Positions 1-10,962 of a stretch of DNA of 64,000 nt are shown here, piece after piece. Location: NCBI RefSeq assembly GCF_020520425.1, contig NC_079487.1:134066385-134130384 (forward strand). Reading direction: 5' to 3'. The DNA comes from Spinacia oleracea. Its lineage: Eukaryota; Streptophyta; Magnoliopsida; Caryophyllales; Amaranthaceae. A program made the position numbers and the translations under genes. Numbering within the stretch: position 1 is the stretch's first letter; each line of letters begins with the position of its first letter. A model generated the notes under the pieces. It was not told where the DNA came from. It searched no databases and saw nothing but the letters and a program-made list of their open reading frames with translations.

Positions 1-2020
1 CTGATGTTGACATGACCTGATCATATCGTTTCTCATCTGGACTTAATGGTTTTAATTTGGACATGATCAATTTGAATATTTTGTTAATGTTTTTTTATGT
101 CTTAAATAATAGATTTTAATTGCACCGACAACAATAATATTTTTTATAAAAGCAATAATAGTAATAAAATATTAAATATAATAACAATGATATAAACTTA
201 TATAAATAATAATAATAATAATAATAATCTAGTATGATCTGATCTGATCTGAACTTATTTTTTCTGATCTGATCTGATCTGATATGATCTGATTAGATTT
301 AAAATAAGTAATAAAGTCCTGAAATAAGGTGAACTAAATAGGCCTCCGAATGATGATGGTAGAGAAACTGAATTTGATCGAAGGAACATTCCAAAATTTC
401 AAATAATAAGAGGTAAGAATATATAGTCATGAAACCAAAGAGCATGGAGTTGAATGGTCAAGTCCAACATGAAGTTTCCAACGTCACTAATTACCACCAT
501 AACCAAGGTACAAGTACTACTTCTCCACTTTTATTTTACTTTTATTTTTAATTCTTTCACCGTATCTTTTATTTGTTGCTTTACATGCTCGATTTATTTT
601 TTACTCATTCTTTGTTCAACCACGTTTAATTGTCATTTGGAGGTAGTAATCTCTCAACTTCAAAATTCAAATGGAGGCAGTAAATCTTCTCACTTCAAAA
701 TTCTCACTTCACATCCGCATATCTTGAACATTAATTATATGTAGATATCATATGTACAATAAATCATAAATTCGAATATACTTATTGGAATACATTATAG
801 TTGATTAAGAATAAAAATAAAGTGAATTTTAATTTTAATTGATAACTTGTAGATCGAGATGATTAAGTTTTAGAGGCTGGAATATATAACACGGAGTATA
901 AGGGAACGCCCAAAGTAAAAAAAAATCCTATTTTACCTTTACTTAAATCAGAAAAGAAAAGAAAAAAATCATTTTATATTACAACATGGTAGAAAATCAA
1001 TTTAAAAGCCATTTACCAAAACTCTAAATATTCAATTAGGAAAAGTACATATTAAACAATTAAGTATTATTTGCACTTTTAATTTTCAAACACCCACATC
1101 ATGCATAAAAAAGCTACTCCAGTACCTAAAATGCTAATACAAATACTTACTCCGCTCCTTAATTAAATATCTCACCATGTTTGACTTTTAGTTTTTTAAA
1201 CACATTACTTTGACTTTTAATATCTCAAATTGTGTATATGTATAAATTATATAAAAAATTGATATTTAAAAAATATATATCGATACGAATCTAACATTAT
1301 TACGTATGACTATAATTTTCTTACGTGTGAATCATAAAATATAGCCAAAGTCATAGTATTAATATTGTAAAAAAAATGATGCGATATTTCCTGATCATTG
1401 GATGTTTCATCTATATCAATCCTATTATCCTATTATCATTATGTGAATTCACTCACCACTTACAAAATAAAAACAATATGAATAATAGCTTTAGAGGGTA
1501 TACAAGATGTTTGATGCGCGATGATCGTAGTTTTGCAGAAAACGAGTTTGATTTGATTCGATTTGTTTTGTATTTGATAGATTCAGATTTCTTTTGTAGA
1601 TGCCGTATGACTTTTTATTAATGAATTGTTTTTAATTCAAAAGAATAATAATAGCTTTCCATCTGTGCATGTTTTGGCGTATCACGAGGGGTGCAGCAGG
1701 ATGTGGTTCTACACTTCTACTTCTTTCTAAGAACACACGTGTGTCCAAATTTGTTAATTAGTACCCAAAAAATATGATCATGACAATAACATTAGTTAAT
1801 TAGTGTTAATACACTATTTCGCCATTTCTGTCCCATGGCTCTTTTCTGCATTGGATATTATCCGCCTTCCTATCTCACTCTCTGTATTACAATATGGGGT
1901 TTTGTTTGGTCTTTTTGCGGGAACAATGACTAGGTAATAAACTAATAAACTTATTTCAACCAAATTGTGACATACTTCATATATAAATACTACCTTAAAG
2001 TTTAATTTGCCCTGTTATGT
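1..2020. other. Gene-free AT-rich stretch with simple repeats
   Basis: No open reading frame here looks like a conserved protein. An (AAT)n run lies near 205-228, and GATCT pentamer repeats occupy about 229-295. The block at about 1150-1388 resembles, in inverted orientation, the Stowaway-like block inside an intron of the desulfhydrase gene at 13886-14072. Both share the stretch around ATATCGATACGAATCTAACA and the end GTGCGATATTT or a variant of it. The rest is low-complexity intergenic DNA. Confidence 0.6.
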
Positions 2021-2279
2021 TAGACCTAATCAACATGAGTCCAACCCGATTTTTCGAGAATTTGGTCAGATCCGGCCCGAAGGTTTGATTTTTTTAAACG
2101 GGTTTGGGAAACTTAAAACTACACTTTATAGTTATAAATTTGGCCGGCCCGAAAATGATCAAAAAAACCCGGTATTTTAGGGCCAAAATAGCGGGTTGGG
2201 CACAAATTTTAGGCCCGACCCAACATACAAGGCTGATTTTTTAATCTCTCGGCCCGGTCCGCCATTTGATCAGGTCTAC
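2021..2279. mobile_element. Small GC-rich inverted-repeat element
   Basis: The block starts TAGACCTAATCAA and ends with the inverted match TTGATCAGGTCTA, so it has imperfect terminal inverted repeats of about 13 bp. The inside is rich in CCGGCCCGA-type words that stand out from the AT-rich flanks. A short GTTAT occurs just outside both ends and may be a 5-bp target duplication. The superfamily is not clear. No coding capacity is visible. Confidence 0.45.
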
Positions 2280-2684
2280 GTTATAACGTACACACATCCT
2301 TTTTAATGGGTGCAATACTGTAATCCATATGCGGCATATACCTATGTCCATATTTAACAAAAAAAATTGTTGTCAGTTTTCAAAATCACATAATTACTAA
2401 ATAGGTATGACTTTTCTTTGGTTCATGATTAAAGTAAATAATATGAATTTCAAAATCATAAAACAAAAAATAAAACTGGCAATGGTACCGAACAACATGC
2501 TACTACTGAAGTGATCACGTATATGAATTGAATTAGTACAAGTATGTCATACAACTATATTCCAAAGAGATGCTTGATCACACTAGGTCAAATTCTTAGT
2601 ATGTAATGTATGTAGTAAGATGTTGTGTATAATAGTGTAAACAATAGACCGAGACAGAAAATTCCTCCCGTGTACATAAATAAA

Positions 2685-3016
2685 GGGTGATGATAAAGGT
2701 CACAAATTGCGACATCTTACGTGTCGAAGTTTAATTGGTACATATAGGGGGCCATGTAGGCTATGCGTCATCAGAATATTTTTACTATCAATGCAATATT
2801 TTTACTATGAAAATATGTAAATAAGATATTCGATATAAAGAAGGAAATAAATTAGAATATTAAGATTTTCCTACTTTTTTTTTTGAAACTTGTATAATAT
2901 GTTACGGTATATATGTTAAATATTTTAATTTCCAATTTAAATCATGACAATAAGCATGACATGTCATCATTGTGACACGCCTTAAAGATCGCATGTGACG
3001 ACCTTTATCATTTTCG
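2685..3016. mobile_element. Mutator-type MITE, copy 1 (9-bp TSD)
   Basis: This 332-bp element begins GGGTGATGATAAAGGTC and ends GACCTTTATCATTTTCG, giving terminal inverted repeats around GATAAAGGTCGCA. It is flanked on both sides by the perfect 9-bp duplication ATAAATAAA (2676-2684 and 3017-3025). Nine base pairs is the usual Mutator/MULE target-site length. It has no ORF and is non-autonomous. A second copy with the same ends and a different 9-bp duplication lies at 8381-8722. Confidence 0.85.
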
Positions 3017-3385
3017 ATAAATAAAATGAAAAGAGTAATGAAAGGGATGTATCCTCTATCGTCTCTCCCACCCTAGATAGCTGTAGTGAATAGCAAAAGA
3101 ACTACTACAATCCTACAAAGTCCAGTATAAAGTTGGAATATCAAACAAAACATTCCACAAAAATCAGAATATCACATTTTCAAACATTTGCTTGTTATTT
3201 TAGCCCCACTCCTGCCCTACTCATCGAGTGATCGAGTTCTTTAAGGATTTTAACGTAATTTGTTCTCTTTATGTAATATATAGAAGTAGAACTAGCTACT
3301 TAATATGTTCTTCTTCGATTTTTGTCGTCAAACTTTGTAAATTTTGACTTCTCAGATCCTATAAGAGTATCTTTCATAATCACTA

Positions 3386-3636
<251 letters not shown>

Positions 3637-4460
3637 TATTGATCATAATATTAAAAACTAATCAAAACATGTGAAAAGTCACCAATATTAGGATTAACTT
3701 GTTATATACCGTGTGCGTGCAGGATATTTCGAAAAATAAAATAAAAATAAAGTAAACTGGATGTATTTATAATCTACCAATATACTTAATGTTTAGTACT
3801 ACGTACTTTGTATAAATGTTTTTTTTTTTTTTTTAGCTTCTTATATGCAACTCAAAGGATTTGTTCGCTTCAGCTTATTTTAATTACTTCTTACTTATTT
3901 CAGAAAATACAAGTTTCTTTTCTGTACAATTTAACACATATTAAATAAGTTTAAATAAGTTAATTTCAGTCAAATACAAATGAACGAAACAAAGTCCGAG
4001 AACTTGTCATTTCCTTAGATTATCTAATATCTAGGCCTATGTGCATGATAAACAACACGTCAAAAAGAGCTCTACACAAGGAAATGGACAAATTGAGCTC
4101 ACTTAACTTCAATTAATTTGCAACCAATCAAAAATTGTACGAGTCCTTGATAATCCAATAATTCAACAAATGTATTGAAATTTGTATTTTGAGGACAAAA
4201 TGAATTAAATTAAGGTTTTCATAGGATTCTTTAATTAGGTGATCATATATTATTACTACTAATAGTATATTATTATTTGAAGATTATATTTGGAACATGG
4301 TAGTATGGAGAACCAAATTGCAAGGAAGAAAGCAAAGTTAGCTTGGGAGCATGTGTTTCTTCTCATAATCAATCATATTTCGACTTTTTGGGGAACTCTT
4401 TCTCAATTTCCGGAGTGTCAAACTCATATCTACTACTCGTACATACGAGTATAAATTAAA

Positions 4461-4535
4461 GATAGAGAGATTCGATATCGTGATTATCGTACACAAGCCG
4501 TCAGTCTTAACCATTAGATTAAAGACATCATAAAA
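4461..4535 (-). mobile_element. Degenerate SINE remnant (family of 49273-49393)
   Basis: Read on the minus strand this has GATGTCTTTAATCTAATGG followed by TTAAGACTGA, then a decayed B box near CGAATCTC. It matches the tRNA-like head of the intact SINE at 49273-49393 with several substitutions. No tail or target duplication is evident, so this is an old fragment. Confidence 0.45.
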
Positions 4536-5333
4536 TATAATTTTGTCTCTTTCCGGGAGAGGTGGAAAATCGCTCAGATTCCATAGAAGGCAAATTATCT
4601 CGAATTTTTAAATTGACAATTTTGATAAAAGGTACAATGTGTTAACAAACTAGACACAAAATTAAAGTTGCAAAATCATTCAGCTAAATCAAATGTTATT
4701 GTGTGATATGAAGTATTTCATATATGTTGTTAATTAATCTCATTGTGTGATATAAAGTATACTTTTAAAATATCAATTTTTTATATCAGCTTTTACTAAT
4801 ATACAATTGCGCGCATATACTTACAGTTAAATTGATAAACGCGTCACTCAAACTGTTACAAGTATTTTAGAATGTGAGCTTTCTTCTTATAAATGATACA
4901 ACCGGTTGTACTCCGTAACTTATAAGGTAAGAAATTATTTATCATACTACTCCCTAGGCCGTACTACGTAACAAATTAATCCGTACCAAATAAGGGATTT
5001 GTGAATTGTGAGTTACAGGAAACAATAATTCAAGAACAGTTAAAGGCAGCTCGATCTACACTATTTACAGTTATCTTTAGATGACATACGCTCCAATGAA
5101 TAAATTTGATAACACAATGATCCTTTTGACTTCTCCAAACTGTTTTTTCAGTTATGACAACACAGTTTTTTTTTTTTTTTGAGTGACCAATATCAAACAA
5201 CCCAACTATCTTAAATAAAAAATTTAGAGGTAATTAATTAAGCCAAGGTTGATCATAAAATGACATTGTAGTATGTTACTAGAGACTAACACAATTAGCA
5301 GCACCCATAGGCGCGTATTTAGCTGATTGGGTA

Positions 5334-5624
5334 CTCCCTCTGTATTTTTTTGGAGTTACATGTTGACTGACACAACTATTAAGGAAAAATAGTTGAATTT
5401 AATATAATAATGATGTAAGTGAGGTAGTTAACAATAAAGAAAAAAGCAATTGGATCGGAGTGTAAAAGTCACTAAAAGTAGAATTATGGCCCATAAGAAA
5501 GAATAAATAATACAGAGAACAAATTCGGTTAGTGGAAATAAAAGTTACCAAAAATGTAATTGAAACTCTTAAAAGATACGGTCGGAAGTAGTAATTGTAT
5601 TTAAAAAAATAAATACGGAGAGAG
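5334..5624. mobile_element. Stowaway-like MITE (TA TSD)
   Basis: The 291-bp element begins CTCCCTCTGTATTTTTTTGG and ends AAATAAATACGGAGAGAG, and is flanked by TA on both sides. The CTCCCTCYGT end with a TA target is the hallmark of Stowaway (Tc1/mariner-derived) MITEs. It is non-coding. Confidence 0.75.
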
Positions 5625-5684
5625 TATTAGTTTCAGGCCCTATATATAGTGTTGCCTTAAATCCAAGTACGACTCTAATACGTA

Positions 5685-6016
5685 CTCCCTCCGTCCCTTA
5701 ATACTTGCACCGGTTTGACCGGTGCGGAGTTTAAGACATTTGAATTGACTTATTAATTTAATGGGTGTTAGTTGATAGTGGAGTATTTTTTTAATATAGT
5801 TAGCGGAAAATGTGTAAGGGGTGGGAAGTGGTGAGTGTGGGGTAAGAATTTTTAAATTATTTTTTGTATGGAGTATGGCTGTATGGGTGTAGTGGGTTAG
5901 TAGGTAAGTGTGAGAAATAATATAATATTGGTAAAAATTTCCATTTATAGAAGCGGTGCAAGTATTAAGGGACGACCCAAATAGGAAGCGGTGCGAGTAT
6001 TAAGGGACGGAGGGAG
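5685..6016. mobile_element. Stowaway MITE with duplicated inner end
   Basis: The element starts CTCCCTCCGTCCCTTAATAC and ends with the inverted match GTATTAAGGGACGGAGGGAG, flanked by TA dinucleotides at 5683-5684 and 6017-6018. The right end holds two near-tandem copies of the GCGAGTATTAAGGGACG word. Truncated right-end relatives occur at about 16296-16327 and 46850-46974. Confidence 0.85.
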
Positions 6017-6606
6017 TAGCTAGTTAGACCAACAAAGTTGTTTAATGACTTTTATTTATTTATTAACATACCAAAAGTTAAACTAACCTAGGGTTTGATA
6101 TGATGCATGTAAAGCTATTGATTAAACTGTGTAGCAAAAAGGAAGAGTTTGCATTAAATCAATCTCGTAGTGCTTGTGTTTTTTTTGCATTATGACATGG
6201 CCTACTTTTTATAGAAACAAGTTGTTTTCTATATTGGGACTTTTATTCTTTATGCTTATGAGCAGTTGATTACTTTTGGGAGACATAAGAGTAAAATTAA
6301 ACAAAGGAATGCTCATCTCTTTTTTTAAGTGAAACTTACAATGTTTTATAAAGTGCTTTTTTTGAAATGGAAAATGATCTTAACAAATCTCCGTTCGTCC
6401 TCTCATTGTAAAAGTACAATGGTTTGAGTTAATATTGCGAAAAATACTAGACTCAAATTTTGAATTGCCATTAGCTTATACTCCCTAATTTTATTAATAC
6501 TTACATTTGTGAAAAATACCAGACTCAAACCGGATGATTCTTTATTCGAAGATGACCTGAACCGAATAAATCCGATAATACTAATTAAATGACTTACCAA
6601 CTACTA

Positions 6607-6787
6607 CCTCCGTTTCAGAAAGTTCTTTACGCTTTGGAAAATGTGTCAAAAGCATGAAAACTTTGACCGTAAATTCCCACTATTATATTCATCAAAATAT
6701 TACATATGAAATTGGATATATTAGTAGTTAAATATTGCATTGTAGTCCGTGCAAATAATAACTGTAAAGAACTTTATAAAACGGAGG
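6607..6787. mobile_element. Short Stowaway-like MITE
   Basis: This 181-bp block begins CCTCCGTTTCAGAAAGTTC and ends with the imperfect inverted match GAACTTTATAAAACGGAGG. It is flanked by TA at both ends. No coding capacity is visible. Confidence 0.65.
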
Positions 6788-7499
6788 TAATATCATTTTC
6801 ATGGATTACTATTTGTGCTCCAAGATTTAACAAATGCACAAAAGGTAGGGGTGGGGAAAGCAATACACTATACACTAACATAAACATTTGACAAAATAAA
6901 AAAAGAGGGGGACCATATATCCTTTATTAACTCTCCCTTGTTATGAGGAATGTTACCAATTGCCAACTCTTTTCTTGTTCGTTTTTATTTGTGACCTTAA
7001 AAAGTTAGGACATCTGCCCACCATTTTTTCCTTAACACTATGTTGTTTTCTAAATAAAATAAAATAAAATAAATTAAAGAATAATAATAAGTAAGTGGGA
7101 TATTATATGGTCCATGCTTTGTTCCAGCATTGTGGCGAATCGTTTTTCATGTTCTTCTAAGTTCTAACTGTGTGTTGGGAGTTTGGGACTGGGGAATTGC
7201 CTCATCAAATAGTACGGAGTACTATATATAATTACTCTCCCTTAAAAAAAAAATATTAAAAGAAATATAGAATTACTCATATAGGAAATATATAATTTTA
7301 TATTATTATTTTATCTATTTTTCTATAACTGATTTCTGTTATTAGTTGGTTAGGGTCTTTGTATATATTCCCTAGTCTACTTGCTTCTCTAGTGATGTAT
7401 TCGGTTTTGATTCACAATATTCTGAATACAATTCTCTTCTTCTCTCTCTGATATTTTGCTCAAACTCTTCAACTCACTACTCCTATAAGGCAGTCTTCT

Positions 7500-7865
7500 A
7501 TCAAATAGATTTGTCTTACAGTATTTGAACTTATTTTTGCCGAAAAAACTTATTTATGTGTGTGTAAATTGTTTGAAAAAACTTTTCTTTGCTGAACTTA
7601 ACCTATGCGAACTTATATTACAAGTAACTTACTGAATTTCCTTTTGCTGAAACAAGGTTTTATTTGGTTCAAATGAATTTGACTGAAATTAACTTATCTC
7701 AACTTATATAAACTTATATGTGTGTGTAAATTGTCTTGACTTATTTTTACTGAACTGAACTTATATTTACTGAAAGAAAAGTCAAAATAAATTAAAATAA
7801 GTCGAAACATACAGCCCCTAAGTAAAAAATAAGATAAAATAAGTTGAAACAAACCGATCCTTAGT
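7500..7865. repeat. Dispersed AACTTATTT-rich repeat block
   Basis: Many variants of AACTTATTT and ACTGAACTTA are repeated across this block. The same phrases recur at about 3840-4010, 34760-34930 (an ARP3 intron), 48110-48240 and 56880-57115. This looks like a non-autonomous DNA transposon family or its remains. Clean ends could not be fixed. The rest of 6788-8380 shows no gene. Confidence 0.45.
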
Positions 7866-8380
7866 CAAATTGGCATACAACGTGTTTGTGCCATGGAATG
7901 AGTAATACACAAAGTGGGTAGGAAACGAGTGACATAAAATGTGATTTGACAGTTAAATAAAAACAGGCGACAATTTTTAAGAATTCGTATATAATTATTT
8001 ATGTAATATGTATACTATACTTTTGTATATTATTTATTATTATTATTATAATGTTAAAAAGGATGGCAATAATTGTGGTTTTTGTCTAGGTTCGACAAAT
8101 AGAAGTAGGAGAACTCTGTGATCAAGAATAATGTTTGATGATATAAAAATAGTTGCGGTTAATAAGCCCAATGTATGTAGTCATACATTAATGTTTCACT
8201 TTTGTACTTGCTATGTATTCGATCAATCTCCACTTCTTTGGTGCACATCCACCTACTTCGACATGTATATGTACGAGGACTTGTGTGTATACGCAATTTC
8301 TCTAGCATTTGCTCAATTCGATGTTGTTCGTGCTAGTACTAAAATATTTGATTAATTAATGAAAATTTGAATAAATTTAT

Positions 8381-8722
8381 GGGTGATGATAAAGGTCGCA
8401 AGTTGCGACAACATTTAGTTGTCGCAATCTTATGTGTCGCAGTTTAATTGGTACATATAGGCGCCACGTAAGCTATGCGTCATCCGAATATTTTTACTAC
8501 CAATGCAATATTTTTACTATGAAAATATGTAAATAAGGTAGTCGATATAAAAAAGGAAACAAATTAGAATATTAAGATTTTCCCACCTTTTTTGTACATA
8601 TATAATTGGTTATATATAAGTTAAATATTTCAGTTTCCAATTTAAATCATGACATGTAAACATGCCATGTCATCATTGTGACACATCTTAAAGGTCGCAT
8701 GTTGCGACCTTTATCATTTTCG
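8381..8722. mobile_element. Mutator-type MITE, copy 2 (9-bp TSD)
   Basis: The 342-bp element has the same ends as the copy at 2685-3016 (GGGTGATGATAAAGGTCGC at the left, GCGACCTTTATCATTTTCG at the right). Its 9-bp duplication TAAATTTAT differs (8372-8380 and 8723-8731). Its internal sequence is clearly homologous to copy 1 and its terminal repeats are better preserved. Confidence 0.88.
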
Positions 8723-8746
8723 TAAATTTATGGTGAATGGGGTTAG

Positions 8747-9149
8747 CAGGGTCGTCTGCGACAATTTGTAGGTCTTGTGCTAAATACAGATATTCGACCC
8801 CTACAATTTTTTACGGGCAATTATTTAATGTAAACCACATAATTATTATATTAATATTGTTTTATTTATACAAAATATAAAGTCAAAATAATTATATGGT
8901 TTAACGTTTTCTATGTGTTGGTTTGAGAAAATTGATGAAAAGGTTTGATGGGCATGAAAAAAGCAAATAAAAAAGGATGTAGGTGAAGAATCGAACCCTG
9001 AAACAAAAATTACATAATGCATAATAAAGTAGCTATTAAATATATAATATTTGTTCTTGGTAGTTTAACCAACATAATTCCTTTTGGGGCCCAAAAATTT
9101 TGTGGCCTGGTGTTGTAGGTTCGGCTGGACCTCCATTTAGCCGGCCCTG
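8747..9149. mobile_element. Non-autonomous hAT-type element (8-bp TSD)
   Basis: The 403-bp element starts CAGGGTCG and ends CGGCCCTG, a hAT-like CAGGG...CCCTG pair. It is bounded by the perfect 8-bp duplication GGGGTTAG (8739-8746 and 9150-9157), the hAT target length. It has no transposase ORF. It sits only 15 bp beyond the right target duplication of the Mutator-type MITE at 8381-8722. The related element at 59962-60794 shares the terminal CAGGGCCG motif. Confidence 0.85.
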
Positions 9150-9684
9150 GGGGTTAGGGCAATGATGATGGTTTACTTATCAATTTCATCTTTGTAAATG
9201 TTGTATTACTGAATATTAATGAAATTATTTTTCCTCGTCAAGAAAAAGTTCGACAGAGTTACAACCTCTTTATGCAATCAAAATGTTCAAGTTTGTGTAA
9301 AATGAAAGTGAAAATTTTAAAATGCAAGTATGGTTACCACATTATCAAGCATAAGTCAATACGAGTAGTGTTTATGAGAATACTTAGTAAATTGCTAGTG
9401 GTGTGATAAAATGATTATCATGTGTACTACAAAATAATAAATAACGAGAAAGGGACATCTCTTATATTTATTATAATGTTATCATTTAAGCTACAAATTT
9501 ATAATTAGCATTTTTTGTATTATGAATATGACATGATTGTTCACTTTGATGAAATATAATGTTAGTTGTTGCTAATTTGCTACCATAAGTCTAATGAAAT
9601 CTAATGTTAAGGATCCGTGTATTGTCATCTAGAAACTCTCTCTAATTATATAAATAATATAAAAGTGAAGAAAGAATACAACAA

Positions 9685-9757
9685 GCGCTCGTGGCCTAAT
9701 GGATAAGGCATTTGACTTCTAATCAAAGGATTGTGGGTTCGAGTCCCACCGAGCGTG
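9685..9757 (+). tRNA. tRNA-Arg (anticodon UCU)
   Basis: The 73-nt sequence folds as a cloverleaf. The acceptor stem GCGCTCG pairs with CGAGCGT (one G-U pair), and G is the discriminator. The A box is TGGCCTAATGG, the anticodon stem-loop TTTGACTTCTAATCAAA presents TCT, and the B box is GGTTCGAGTCC in the T arm. It decodes AGA arginine codons. No intron is seen. A T-rich run (TTTTATTTTTT) follows at once and should serve as the pol III terminator. It stands alone between transposons and the desulfhydrase gene. Confidence 0.95.
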
Positions 9758-10962
9758 GTTTTATTTTTTTCATTTTTAATTTTGTTTTTTGGGTTAATAA
9801 ATTTGTCTAATCTAGTATTAAAAATTGTAATGCAATTGTCTTATCATTCTGTTTGAAAATTTTATGGTATTAGTATTATCACCTTTCAAAGTATTTCACG
9901 GTTGTGGAAAGAAAAAGGTAAAATTACGAACACGTTTTCCAACAAGTCAAACATGAGGATATGCCTTTTTGTATGTACTCCATTTAGACTTGACTTATTA
10001 TAACCTCTATTACACATCCGAGTAAATCTTAAAGATGTATTTCTACTCAATATGTAAAACATATATGCTAGATGTGGACTTGGGTGCATATAAGATTTTC
10101 ACGTCTAGTGAAAAATATGCATGTGGAGGAATTGTACAACAAGTGGAGAGTAGTAGGAGTAGCCAACAATGGTTGTGGGTCGCCGTGCTTTGGGCCGAGC
10201 CCATGTGCCATGGCCTGAATGGGCCCGACCCACACCAAAGCCACTTGCAACTTGCCGGATCCAAATTTAAAAAAGGTGGCTCACGTGCCGGACAACACCG
10301 AACCGTCGTGCCTAAAACCTAACTTTAAAAAAGTGACCCACAAGTCCACAACCAATGATTTCATGCTCGTGCTTTTTAATTATGGGCCGGGCCGTGCTGT
10401 GCTTCAGCCCGGCTCCGGCCCTCTGCTATCTTTAGCAGTAGCTACTAGCTAGGAAGAGCATAGGGATAAATAGACCCCATTTAAACCATTGAAAACCGTC
10501 AGGCATAAGTCTTATCGAAGTGTCGGTTTAGTGGTAAAAAAGATAGGCTTCCACCATTCAAACTCACCTCCATCACTAATTAGCCTTCCCCTGACATCTC
10601 CTGTAAAAAGAAAACTGGGCCATCTTTCATTTCAGTATAATAAACCTGTTAACTACTTATCCCCTTCCTTTTTCTAGTATTGCCAATTTACTGAGCAGTG
10701 GTGATCCACCTATCATCTACAGCTAGATCAGATTAACCCAATGCCGTACCCAGTTCACAAAGCTCCCGCTATTTAGCAAAGGGTTCGGGGAAAAGTCAGA
10801 AGAAACCTATTTAGAAAATAATGTTATATTCAATTTTACTGACTGTTCCAACTTCAATTTGGGCACTACATTACCCAGAAAAAAGGAAAAAAAAACCCTG
10901 TATTTTTCTCAGCAAAATTTGAATGAATTTCACTGTTTCAGGTCATAAATGAAGTGTAACTC
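9758..10962. repeat. Intergenic stretch with GC-rich dispersed repeat
   Basis: No gene is supported. The part at about 10165-10440 is rich in GGGCCGGGCC, GCCCGACCC and CGTGCTTT words, unlike its AT-rich flanks, and resembles the dispersed repeats at 44945-45235 and 63775-64000. Short ORFs on both strands here reflect low stop-codon density in GC-rich repeat DNA rather than genes. The last few hundred bases are probably the 3' UTR and downstream flank of the desulfhydrase gene. Confidence 0.55.

Noticed and set aside
1376-1621. 81-codon frame with hydrophobic start
   Set aside because: It overlaps a decayed Stowaway-like block, has no recognisable domain and lies in AT-rich intergenic DNA.
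7320-7475. Possible LTR remnant (TATA-like box, then a CT-rich end)
   Set aside because: No matched TG...CA ends or target duplication could be found, so it was not annotated.
10035-10452. Overlapping frames of 60-95 codons on both strands
   Set aside because: They lie in a GC-rich repeat where stops are rare. No domain, and no splice links to neighbours.
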